Source of the DNA: Meghimatium bilineatum
Lineage: Eukaryota; Mollusca; Gastropoda; Stylommatophora; Philomycidae
Assembly (NCBI GenBank): GCA_034231615.1
Contig: CM067304.1
Coordinates: forward strand, 21,076,589-21,140,588
DNA: 64,000 nt
Reading direction: 5' to 3'
Under the pieces are notes generated by a model. That model was not told where the DNA came from, made no database searches, and saw only the letters and a program-made list of their open reading frames with translations. The translations under genes were made by a program, and so were the position numbers. This document shows positions 33,170 to 43,319 of this stretch, piece by piece (within the stretch, counting starts at the first letter, position 1; every line of letters starts with the position of its first letter).

Positions 33170-33882
33170 AGAGAGCATAGGCACAACAAAAATAAGGTTA
33201 CAAGAAACTATGGACAATTTGGCCAAGTGGACAGACCAATGGGCCATGTCTATCAATGCCCAAAAAACTACCTATACCATCTTCAGCATGTCCACCAAAC
33301 CACAGAAAATCCTACTAACCATAAATGGTCAAACATTGCCTAAAGATGAGACACCCACATACCTTGAAGTCACTTTTGATCCAAGACTTACATGAAAACA
33401 GCACATAGACAAGTGCCAAACAAAAGGTACAATGAGGACAGCACTCCTCAAATAATTGGCTGGAACAGATTGGGGTGCAAATGGAAAAATTCTAAGTAGA
33501 GCATATACAGGTTACGTAAGAACAGCTTTGGAATATGGAATGTCAGCATGGGGGACTGCAGCCAAGAGTAACACTCAAAAGATCTCAAAGATACAAAACC
33601 GCAATCTCAGAATTATAACAGGAGGTATGAATACTTCCCGAATCACAGAAATGGAAACATGCACAGGTTTGCCATCAATGGAAGAAAGAAGAAATGAAAA
33701 AATCCTCACACAGTATGCAAAGTTCAAATGTTTGGAGAGTCATCAAATGAACCAAAGACTAAGCAGACCTACAAAAGAGTGACTCAAAAGAGGTAGCTTT
33801 CTACACTCCGCTAAACAGCTCCAGAAATCACTCACAGATACAGACCTACAAAACCTAAAACCACTAAACACCTTTAACACAT

Positions 33883-34480
33883 GTTGTTGTTGTTATTTGT
33901 CCATCACAAGTGATGATGACCATTTGTTACATCCACTTTTGAAAATTCAATTTTAGTTATGTCCTTGATTATGAGTTCGTAGATGGCTAATGAGCCCTAT
34001 TCGAGCTGTAAATTTCCTTGGACAGTTTGGACATGGAATGATGACTGTAGACGGATCTTTGTCTATCCGTGACTGAAATGAAGCTGCTCTCCGCTGTTGA
34101 GCTGCTTCATTTCTTTTCTTTTCACAAGATGATGCGCTCTTTTTTATTTTAGAACCCATGTAGATCTATTTTGTGCAAGTTCTTCCCATGTATCGTGGTC
34201 TATTTCAAAGGCTTTCAATTAGTTTTTTAACGAGTCCTTGTAGCGCTTCCTTTGGCCACCTTGAGATAGTATACCCTTCTCTAGCTCACCATAGAGAAGT
34301 ATCTTTGGCAGACGATGGTCTGGCATACGCACCAAATGACCTGCCCAACGAATCTGTGTCTGCATCAGGATCGTGTCATTGCTTGGGATACCAGCTCTAT
34401 CAAGGGAAGTGGTATCTGGAATCTTGTCTTGCCATCTGATGTTCATAACTTTTCTTAGACAATTTGTATGAAAATGATTG
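33883..34480 (-). mobile_element. LINE-E, 5'-truncated insertion with 33-bp TSD
   Basis: The host sequence AAAACCTAAAACCACTAAAC plus 13 more bases is duplicated at 33850-33882 and 34481-34513. The insert on the minus strand encodes NIRWQDKIPDTTSLDRAGIP, QIRWAGHLVRMPDHRLPK, QGGQRKRYKDSLKN, then CPNCPRKFTARIGLISHLRT, a C2H2 zinc finger at the C-terminus, and ends in (CAA)n. This is the tail of a non-LTR element widespread in aquatic animals. Confidence 0.9.
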
Positions 34481-34706
34481 AAAACCTAAAACCACTAAAC
34501 ACCTTTAACACATACCCAACATGGGACAGGAAAAATTTCCCAAGAATTATGGACAATATACCAAGCATTATTTCGAAAACAGAAACTACTATAAAAGTAC
34601 TGAAGGAGACAACCAAGAATCACATACAGAAAGCATACACAAAGGATATATGGACACATGTATATACAGATGGATCAGTGAAAGAGGCAGTATTAGATGG
34701 AGGATC

Positions 34707-34870
34707 CCCGCCGAAGACGGATGTGTCGGGCCATTGGCGCAATTAAAACGGCGACACAACGCATTTCCATTCTCTGGACTACATCCTGCTGGAAATATAG
34801 TAGGACCACTTTCCTGTTACAAGAGATATCCCGCGGGAGATTGAGAATGAACGCTGAAGAAGAAAGAAGA
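34707..34870 (+). mobile_element. SINE-A copy with 12-bp TSD
   Basis: AGATGGAGGATC is duplicated at 34695-34706 and 34871-34882, around 164 bp of near-consensus SINE-A ending AACGCTGAAGAAGAAAGAAG. It lies inside the RNase H domain of LINE-A copy 2, and so fixes the exact ends of the SINE. Confidence 0.92.
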
Positions 34871-34967
34871 AGATGGAGGATCAGGAATATATATAGTAAC
34901 ACCAGATGGAAAAGAAATAGAGAAATCCATACCCACAGGCAAACATTCCACAAATTTCAAAGCAAAA

Positions 34968-35300
34968 ATGGAAGCCATAATAGAGGCAGCCAAAATGCTC
35001 ATGAATTGGTTGCCGAGTCACAACAGGCATCTAGTTTTTCTAACGGATGCAAAGTCAGTGTTGCAGGCATTGAAAGATTCAAAGAACACGAGCATGAATA
35101 AATTTACGGCCTGCTTACTACATCTCAGCAGTACTACCAAAGAAACAGTACTGCAGTGGATCCAAGGTCACTGTGGCATACCTGGAAATGAAAAAGCTGA
35201 TCTCCTGGCAAGGAAAGGGTATTCACTGAAAGAAATAGAAAATGATAATATGTACTATGAATGTAAGACCATGTTAAAAGCAGAATATAAGAAAAAGTGA
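34968..35300 (+). pseudogene. LINE-A copy 2 RNase H (C-terminal part)
   Basis: Encodes FKAKMEAIIEAAKMLMNWL (catalytic Glu), NRHLVFLTDAKSVLQALKDS (Asp) and QWIQGHCGIPGNEKADLLAR (His, Asp). The final Cys/His segment at 35307-35627 reads TIIFRLRTGHNRLRSHMF and CNCVLSLETAEHILHACQLY. The N-terminal β-strand with YTDGS lies upstream of the SINE at 34640-34700. Confidence 0.85.
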
Positions 35301-35659
35301 AAGCAAATGCACCCAACTGCAGAACCAAATGACCCCTACCACCAAATGTCATTCAAGGAACAAACCATCATCTTCAGACTACGAACTGGTCACAACAGAC
35401 TGAGAAGTCACATGTTCCGAAAGCTGAAGATTGGTGAGACAGACCTTTGCAACTGTGTACTGAGCCTAGAGACTGCAGAACACATTCTTCATGCCTGTCA
35501 ACTCTACCAAGAAGAGAGGGAGAAAATATGGCCTACTGAGACGGCACTGCTTCCAGACTTGAGGGGTTCCATGGATGACCTGAAGCGAATCACACAATTC
35601 ATTGAAGCTATTGGCGCTATAACCTGATATCTGACTGAAGTAGAAGAAGATTGTACCTT

Positions 35660-36475
35660 GTAGGAGTCCAGCTGTACTACTTCCATGTTTAATATCAAAT
35701 TTTCAGAATATAAGCCTTGATGTCTCATCAATCCCTGTGTCTGCATCCATCAGGCGCTTGTGAAGCAGTTTCAGTACATCTCCCCCCATTCCATTATCAA
35801 CTCCCCATCTGCTGATGCATTTGATGAAAGTTTGTCTGCTCTCTCATTACATCAAATCAACATACTAAAAACAAAAATAATCACATACATGCAGAAATAA
35901 ATGATATCACACACAGTTACATACAGAAATAAATAAATGATAAAACAGCTACAGAAAAAAAATAATGACACACAAAGTTACAGAAACAAGCATACAGAGC
36001 TACATACAGAAACAATAATACACAATGTTACATACAGAAAGAAACAAACAACTATAAATGGAACAATTCTAGGTATTTTATTTCACAGAAACTGCAAAAT
36101 GTAAACTTGCATTATTGCCTAACAAGAAGTGATAATTAAAAATGTAGCTGATATGCAAATTTCAGAAAAATCAATCACAATTGCCAGACAAGCAATCTGT
36201 TTAACACTTTCCCTGCCACAACTTTTTAAACCAAGTGTTTCCCATTGCCGTTTCATATGCTTTTAAGTTATCATGAGTTTTGTCAGTGATCATTAAAACG
36301 ACAGTAAACTGAGTAGTTCCTACTACGGTACAAAATATGTTGAATCGACTTTGTCATAGAAAACTTTTAACTATTGGTCGGAAAGAATTCAAGTCAAACA
36401 AGCAAGATAAGATACAAAACAGCAATATGTTAATACATTAAATACATACTTATTAAATAATACATTAAATAAGAA
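35660..36475. other. Gene-free AT-rich stretch with cryptic simple repeats
   Basis: I see no exon or element ends here. From about 35870 to 36055 the sequence is a cryptic repeat of CACA-GTTACATACAGAAATAA-like units. At 36204 TTAACACTTTCCCTGCCA resembles the left end of the piggyBac-like MITE at 37287, but I found no matching right end. Confidence 0.5.
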
Positions 36476-36715
36476 GAAAATGATGGACATATCAGACATG
36501 CACTTAGAATGAATGAAAACAGACTGCCACAAGCACTAAAATGGGTACCAGATGGAAAAAGAAAAGAGGAAGACCAAGAGAGACTCTTCACAGAACAACC
36601 ATCAAAGATGGTATGACTATGGTTTCAACAACATTCAAGAATTTCACACAATAGCATCACAGCACTCTAACTGGAGGGCTCTGGTTTCTACTCTATCCGG
36701 CATTGAAGAAACATA
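36476..36715 (+). mobile_element. RTE-like LINE tail fragment (related piece at 37170-37262)
   Basis: The plus strand encodes KWVPDGKRKRGRPRETLHRT with upstream RMNENRLPQAL. The piece at 37170-37262 repeats it as KWVPDGKIKRGRPRENLYRT. The GKRxRGRPR motif before a conserved Trp-rich end marks the C-terminus of a RTE-like or related LINE. The two pieces are about 560 bp apart and both are truncated. Confidence 0.65.
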
Positions 36716-37286
36716 GATAGAAGTTGAATTATTTATGAACCAGTGTCATAGCAGTCAATTTTCCTGCAAGTGCTCAGCTGCCTAGACAGTGGCTGATAAG
36801 AAACCGCTTGACCAGCATTGCCTACCACACATTTGTTCAGTAGTGATGGCACCATCCCTCAACCCATTCCCAGAGCATGGAACCCTGGTATCCTACTTCC
36901 TGATGGCTGGGTGTACCATGGTAGTAATTTTAAAATCAAACCATGACTGAGTGAACTCGAAACCTGTATCTGATGGTCGGTGAATGATGTGAACATTTCA
37001 CTATCACTGCCGTTGTGTTGTGTGATGCATCGCAGAAACAAATTGTTCACCAATTTGTCAAGTCTGTGGCCATCATGCCTCTTATCACATGACTTATCCA
37101 TGTTGCCTCTGCACACAAAAAAAGTTCCTGTAGGCTTATAGTTCAAGGACGCAGAGAGGATTGTACCTTGGCAATAAAATGGGTACCAGATGGCAAAATA
37201 AAAAGAGGAAGACCAAGAGAGAATCTCTACAGAACAACCATCAAAGATAACACCTCTGAAAGATAAAACATAATCCTTATTGTAAT

Positions 37287-37755
37287 TTAACACTTTGCTG
37301 ACCAGCCATCTACAAGGGCGATGGTAATTTTTTTGACATCAATACCAAGGTATGTAAAAATCTGTATAAAATATAACTCACAACACAGTGCGTTCAATTT
37401 TTTTCATGAATGCTTGCATTTTTTTTAATGAATTTGAAAGTTCCAGAGTTATTTCAAGAACTAAATCCTACTTATTATAATGCTGGGTGGGGATTTACAT
37501 TACTTTCTGTGCATCGCAAAAACTAACCTTCCATAATTATGGATTTTTATCAGAATAAAGAATAACACAGATAGTCTGTATTTTATGTGTACTGCCATTT
37601 TGGAATGACATATTATCCCAGATAAGTTATTCTTGATTACCCTATCATTATGGTTGCCATATTTCTTAAGTATCATAACAGTTTCAACAAAGTTGGTCAC
37701 CAAGGGTGTGTAACGGAAATTCAATAACGATCAAATTTGGTCAATAAAGTGTTAA
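37287..37755. mobile_element. PiggyBac-like MITE with TTAA target sites
   Basis: TTAA at 37287-37290 and 37752-37755 encloses 461 bp. The ends are near-perfect inverted repeats: CACTTTGCTGACCA and, from the other side, CACTTTATTGACCA. The interior has no transposase frame. TTAA duplication plus a CACTTT/CCCTTT-like terminus suggests piggyBac-type mobilisation. Confidence 0.75.
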
Positions 37756-37849
37756 ACCCAAGCTATCACACTTGTTAAGATTACTGCTCTACCATTTTCG
37801 ACGAAGTCTCCTAGTTAACCTGGATTTAACCATTTTAGGGGTTAGTTAG

Positions 37850-38185
37850 TCAAGAGATCATCATCACTGAGCACGGGATATATCCATTTCCCCCTGAGTA
37901 TATCCACAATCACATGACTGACAGTTCCAGTTCTCTGTTGGTTGACAAACATTTCTTGCCAACCATAATAATGTTCATTTCTTACCAACCACAATAATAT
38001 TCATTTCTTGCCAAGCTCCTTTATTCTGACATGGAAAAGGAATGGCCATCTTCATTTGATCTCAAAGTTTCTCTCAGAGTTCAATATGTCAGCACAATCC
38101 ATTGCCCTGCCACTCGATAAAAACCTTATAATCTATCAGCTCTCTCATTGCCTTGAACACCAGAATGACCAGGCACAAAAATCCT
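37850..38185 (-). mobile_element. LINE RNase H / tail fragment
   Basis: On the minus strand the bases around 38125-38172 read VPGHSGVQGNERADRL, the His/Asp region of LINE RNase H. Downstream the degenerate Cys/His tail is shared with 5525 and 24890 (GACAGTTCCAGTTCTCTGTT). It is fragmentary. Confidence 0.65.
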
Positions 38186-38370
38186 ACTCTGATTTCTGAC
38201 CTCCCCACATCATCAAGTTACTGTTCATGAATCCTATTTTACTGTCCAATGGCAGAGCAGAGACTGTACACAGGCGTACCTTCACATACATACAGACAAG
38301 GAACACCCATTGCATTCCGAAATACAGAAAGTTAAAGGTAGCAGATTTAAGATAGGGAATTCGTGTATGG

Positions 38371-38376
38371 GACGTG
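38371..38376 (+). other. Left 6-bp target-site duplication GACGTG of the 6-kb element
   Basis: GACGTG immediately precedes AGTAGTTATATACGC. The same six bases follow the other terminus at 44362-44367. Confidence 0.9.
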
Positions 38377-38408
38377 AGTAGTTATATACGCATGAATGGG
38401 GCCGTTTT

Positions 38409-38898
38409 GCGCACCAATGCGCAACATTTAGATGGCTCAAAGAAGAAAGTATTGTTGCGCTGCACACCAATGCGCAACATTTAGATGGCTCAAAGAAGAA
38501 AGTATTGTTGCGCACCAATGCGCAACATTTAGATGGCTCAAAGAAGAAAGTATTGTTGCGCACCAATGCGCAACATTTAGATGGCTCAAAGAAGAAAGTA
38601 TTGTTGCGCACCAATGCGCAACATTTAGATGGCTCAAAGAAGAAAGTATTGTTGCGCACCAATGCGCAACATTTAGATGGCTCAAAGAAGAAAGTATTGT
38701 TGCGCACCAATGCGCAACATTTAGATGGCTCAAAGAAGAAAGTATTGTTGCGCTGCGCACCAATGCGCAACATTTAGATGGCTCAAAGAAGAAAGTATTG
38801 TTGCGCACCAATGCGCAACATTTAGATGGCTCAAAGAAGAAAGTATTGTTGCGCACCAATGCGCAACATTTAGATGGTTCAAAGAAGAAAGTATTGGT
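38409..38898. repeat. Left iteron array: 10 copies of a 48-bp unit
   Basis: The unit is GCGCACCAATGCGCAACATT / TAGATGGCTCAAAGAAGAAA / GTATTGTT. Each junction forms the palindrome TTGCGCA-CCAA-TGCGCAA (7-bp arms, 4-base loop). Copies are almost identical, and two carry a short GCTGC/GCTGCA interruption. Because 48 is divisible by three, the array gives long open frames on both strands (ATFRWLKEESIVAHQC repeated). I do not consider these real proteins. Confidence 0.95.
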
Positions 38899-38929
38899 GT
38901 GCTGCTCAGCAACACACCCGATTGTCGAA

Positions 38930-39070
38930 TCAGCCAGTAGGATGGTCGAAGGCGGCGCGAGATACCCCACCCGGGCCCGATCGGTACCCCCACCGTTGGT
39001 GGGGGTCCGGGCGCGCGGATCACGGGGGAGGTGGGGCGGGACCCACACGCTGGGGTATTTTTCCGCTGAA
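38930..39070. other. GC-rich block with stem-loop in the 6-kb element
   Basis: Sharply GC-rich compared with the rest of the element. It includes the perfect 9-bp hairpin ACCCCCACC-GTT-GGTGGGGGT at 38986-39006. Being subterminal and beside the iterons, it could be a protein-binding or replication site, but nothing in the sequence proves this. Confidence 0.55.
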
Positions 39071-39099
39071 AATTTTCCACTGCGCTATTTAGCTATGGT

Positions 39100-41970
39100 T
39101 TAAACCGGTCAAAGAACTAGTATTGGTACTGCTATTATGTGTGAAGTATGTGTTAGAGAATTAAAATGTGTGTGTGTATGGTGGGTGTCTGAAACTCCCC
39201 ATTTTTCTCTGTGTTGGTGTGTTGAATAAAAAAATAATTTTCCGCTGGCTTATCTCCCACCCTTTCCCCTCGTGTGTCGGTTCTTAACATGAAATGACTT
39301 TATCTGTTTAGTGGTCATACGGTTTTCCACTGAAACTTTTCCAGTGTTTTTAGGTACAAGGTGATACATCAAGGTCAATATCAGTGAACTTTGTAACAAT
39401 TTTTTTAACCTGTGATTCACCTTTAGACTGATAATCCAAGATAAAGAAAATGACACATACATCAGCTGACCTTGTGTCGACCTCAACATTCTAATTATGA
39501 AACTTTTCCACACCAGTTATTTTGTCTCGTTCAGATTAGTGGACTATCGCACCCACATTTAAACCAGGCTTTGTATTGGTTTATTTATAAAACATGCGTG
39601 TGTGGTGTCTAATGAATGGGCGTGAAATGGTGTTTCCATATAAATTAAACCAAGAAACAAGAAAGTTAACGCGGGCAACGAAATATATGAAAAACCTGGT
39701 TTAAATATATGTGTATGTAGCAATCTTTATATAAATACACATTGAAAATAAAACTAACAAATCTATTTAACTAAAGCCGGTAACATAACGAAGGACTAGG
39801 GCAGGTAATCTGAACAGCTGCAAATCATTAAAGTCCGCTGTATCTCAATTTAGTACGTGGTCAGTGCCTGGAAGCACAGTGGGTTGTAATTAATCAGATT
39901 ACGGAAAGCCTGGTTCGCTCAGAAACTGGTGTGCGCGGTTCGTTTCTTTAAACCGAAAGTTAAGATTATTCTCTCTTCTCTCTCTCTCGCTCTACATATG
40001 TGGTACTTTATAAGCAGAGAAAGATTTTGGCTACTAACACAATCTGTTGTATTTAGACAATTATTTTTAAAATAAAGCATATTATCAGTAATATTATAAA
40101 CTATTATTATATACAAATAATGGTATGTATAAGCACGCGTATTTCGATGTGTCATATAGACATCACAAAACGTGTTTTATAAATAAACACACACAATGCG
40201 TGTTTATTGTGTGGCATCGATGACACAAAATCAGAAGGGGAAAAATAAAAGTGTTCTTCCGCTGTTTGTAAACTTAACTGTACAGGGGTTCACGCACCTT
40301 AATAAATGCGAGTGGCTTTTATTTTGTTTGGTGTCGAATAAAATAACGATAATTAAAATAAGTGTTTAGCTTTAATGTGTTAAACAGTCCCTTTTTGGTT
40401 TTGTAGTAGCAGAAGTCGGCTGTTCCACAACGACTGATAGGAGATAATATTTAACATTTACGGTCGATGTTGGTCATACCAGAAAGGCACCTAAGGGTTA
40501 ACAACAACGTACCAATTGACCTGTAAATGTACTGAAACATCTGAAACATGTTTCTAACCGGTGAAACAACAACATTTCACAACATTATTCTTGGGTAGTT
40601 GGATCAAGCGTTTAATCCTCGCTGCGTTTATAGACAACAGCAGACACATACACACACAACTCACATTCTTATTTCGCCACCATTTTATCGGATGAGTAGC
40701 AAGCATATTTGTATCCTAATAGTTTCTATAACAATTCTAGCATTACCAGATGGGACTTATCTTACTCGGCTTGGGAACAAAATACCATCTGTAGATTCTT
40801 CAGGTGTCATATTTTGCATTTCTGTAATTATTCGCTTGTTTGATTATTCCCTTCAATTCAGTTTGCTTTCAGACCAATAGTATCAGCTAATGTACAGTTT
40901 TCTTTTGTTGTTTTAAGTATATGTTAACCGCATATATTCTTACATTCTGACTGTAGTTACATAACCATTAATAGTCGTGTCAGCTATTTATGTTGCTGAC
41001 ATTCATGATTTCTATTAAATTGTGCATTTGCTGTTACTCTATGCCACTTGAGCATTTTAAATTTTCTTTTTTGACACCAACATTTTCAGCTAGCGGTACG
41101 TTACAGGAGTAACTGCAGTTCCAACGCACAGTCCCTTGTGGGCGTAACTAAAGTTTTAACTCACAGCACTCTACAGGTGTAACTACGTGTTTAACCACCA
41201 GTGGCTTACAGAATCAAATGTTTTTATCATAATTTTTTTATTTGGTGGTTTTGGATGGTGATAATTGTAAAAGTGATATTATGCATAGCGGGGTTAGTGG
41301 ATTAAGGTTTTGTTGTCACCTTTGTCTACCATTGTTGTAACTCCTTTTTACATTTTATATTTCAATATGTGGCAATTTGAGCAAATTTTTGTAGCGTAAA
41401 TAGTCATAGCACGCCAGTTGTGTTCCGTGTGGGCTGACTGAAGCTTGTTTGTGGGTGTTGATAACTTGTACAGCCTCTGTACTTGTAGCTTGATGTTGAC
41501 ACATGGGCGTTATATACATAAGTAGAAACATAACCAGGATGTGGGATACATCTCTAGGGTACAGAAATACCTCCAGGTGGTTGTATACATTTCATAATTT
41601 CATGGGTTGTATTAGCTTTTGTCCTATTAGTAAGGAAGGTCCGACCCGGTCTTCTTATTACTAACAACATAAAACATTCGGGTCTGTGAAAAAGAGACAA
41701 AATATTACATACTAAAAAAGAAAACTCGGTTGGTTGTCGTGGTGTGACATCATCGGAATCGGGTAAGGGGCAACTGGTGAAAATAAGGGAATATACTAAT
41801 ATTGTCATATTAATGCGTATCTTATATAATCAATAAGTTTTATGTTAATAAACCCAACTAACACAAGTTAACTGACACACCTGATTATATACATAACACA
41901 ACATTTAGTACAACATAGAGACAAACTATAATTACAACGAAGATAATAAAAATCATATTTATTTACACAG
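39100..41970. other. Interior of the 6-kb element, weakly coding
   Basis: AT-rich DNA without a convincing gene. A plus-strand frame from ATG 40692 begins MSSKHICILIVSITILALPDG, which looks like a signal peptide, and stays open to 40880. A possible donor (CAG/GTGTCA) lies at about 40802. It could be the first exon of a small secreted protein or chance. Imperfect repeats of a GTAACTnnnGTTTTAACnCACAG type lie at 41105-41210. Confidence 0.35.
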
Positions 41971-41973
41971 CCA

Positions 41974-43229
41974 TTAATCTAAAAAATTTGGGTGTGCCGG
42001 TGATTGATACACCCCCACATCACAACACAAACAACGTTCTTCCCGTGTCACCAACCACTCAGTATGCCATACAGTTCGGCGCCGCACTCGCTCACGGAAA
42101 TAGCGCCGTATAGCCGGCTGGATCAACAATATTAAGTCTTCGTGGGTCACGTCCGTGATGAGAACCGATCCAAGCTGGTGGTCTATAACCTCATCGGCTG
42201 GCATTAAACAGGAGTGTGCCAATTGATTCGGCTGCTCCTCAAGGCAACCACGGCAGTGTCGTGTCCTATCATCAAACAAGGACAACCACACCCCTTCAAG
42301 GACTGAGCGGGCTGATCGGGTCTGTAATAGAAACAATAAAACATGATATAGAAAACAAGATTTTTTTTTTTCAATCTCTGTGTTCTTCTGGCCAGCTTAC
42401 CTAACCATACAAGATAATATATTGATACATATTAATAAATCAACCATTAACATTACATGACAGTAGGCCAAAAATCAACGACCAAACCTGAAATATATTT
42501 CATTATTATTATTTTTCCAACCACCGAGTTCTGTTGTCTTGTTGACCTGACCATACACAAATTATATATTGAAGTATATTAACACAACAGGCAAAAGACC
42601 AAAATACGATGTCGAAACCTAAAGATAAATTTTATGTTTATTTTTTCAAACCCCTTCAAGGACTGAGCGGGCTGCTCGGGTCTGTAATAGAAACAATAAA
42701 ACATGATATAGAAAACATGATATTTTTTTCAATCTCTGTGTTCTTCTGGCCAGCTTACCTAACCATACAAGATAATATATTGATACATATTAATAAATCA
42801 ACCATTAACATTACATGACAGTAGGCCAAAAATCAATGACCAAACCTGAAATATATTTCATTATTATTATTTTTTCCAACCGCCGAGTTCTGTTGTCTTG
42901 TTGACCTTACCATACACAAATTATATATTGATGTATATTAACACAACAGGCAAAAGACCAAAATACGATGTCGAAACCTAAAGATAAATTTTATGTTTAT
43001 TTTTCAAGCTCTGTGTTCTTCTGTCCATCTTACCTGACCATACAAAATGATATATTGATATATATTAATAAATCAACCATTAACATTACATTACAGCAGG
43101 CCAAAAAATCAACGACAAAACCTAAAATATATTTCATTATTATTTTTTTCAAGTGATCATACACAAATTATATATTGATACACATTATCACAACAGACAA
43201 AAAGACTTACATTTGTGTTGGTGGCCATT
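41974..43229 (-). CDS. Small spliced gene of the 6-kb element; Cys/His-rich protein
   Basis: Exon 1 (43229-43212) is ATG plus five codons (MATNTN) with a perfect GTAAGT donor. Exon 2 (42321-41974) follows acceptor TTTCTATTACAG in phase 0 and runs 115 codons to TAA, giving a 121-residue product. It contains RTRHCRGCLEEQPNQLAHSC, a C-x2-C-x9-H-x-C arrangement that could bind zinc. A basic patch (RRYFRERVRRR) and a second Cys cluster (ERCLCCDVGVY) follow. A TATA box lies about 85 bp before the ATG. The intron contains about 360-bp repeats. I do not recognise the family. It may be a DNA-binding or regulatory protein of the element. Confidence 0.6.
42285..43200. repeat. Two and a half tandem copies of a roughly 360-bp unit
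   Basis: CCCCTTCAAGGACTGAGCGG begins copies at 42290 and 42651. Both contain ACATGATATAGAAAACA, CAATCTCTGTGTTCTTCTGG and TCGAAACCTAAAGATAAATT in order. A third partial copy starts near 43005. Each full copy includes the splice acceptor and first codons of exon 2 of the small gene, so the duplication has copied an exon start. Confidence 0.9.
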
Positions 43230-43312
43230 GCGTGTAAATGGGAAATGTCAGTATTGTTTGGTGTCCGTTTGGTTAAGTTGTATGAATGGTATGGTTTAAT
43301 GTTATAGTTGGC

Positions 43313-43319
43313 TTTTATA
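43313..43319 (-). promoter_or_regulatory. TATA box of the element's spliced gene
   Basis: On the minus strand CCTTATAAAAGCC lies about 85 bp upstream of the ATG at 43229, a normal spacing for a core promoter with a short 5' UTR. Confidence 0.55.

Larger units (their letters stand above)
29258..35656 (+). mobile_element. LINE-A copy 2, interrupted by three later insertions
   Basis: The plus strand carries a leader (ADQVPGSKPRRSPPSATGGT), endonuclease, reverse transcriptase, RNase H and Cys/His tail of the LINE-A family. Three invaders can be excised by their target duplications: 31046-32721, 33883-34480 and 34707-34870. The remaining parts then read on in register, e.g. LMECLVNKRM to MWFLEKNKILLNQQAGF, and TDGSVKEAVLDGG to GSGIYIVTPDG. 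It ends at GACTGAAGTAGAAGAAG near 35655. The exact 5' end is uncertain. Several stops and shifts show it is inactive. Confidence 0.85.

Noticed and set aside
36859-37293. 144-codon minus-strand frame
   Set aside because: It overlaps LINE debris and the edge of the piggyBac-like MITE, and has no recognised motif or splice support.
38409-38898. CRISPR-like array (10 regular repeats)
   Set aside because: Repeats are contiguous with no unique spacers, the context is a eukaryotic transposon end, and no cas genes exist.
38432-39103. Long open frames on both strands over the 48-bp array (ATFRWLKEESIVAHQC repeats)
   Set aside because: The repeat length is a multiple of three and lacks stops in several frames, so openness is automatic. 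There is no start context, splice signal or recognisable domain.
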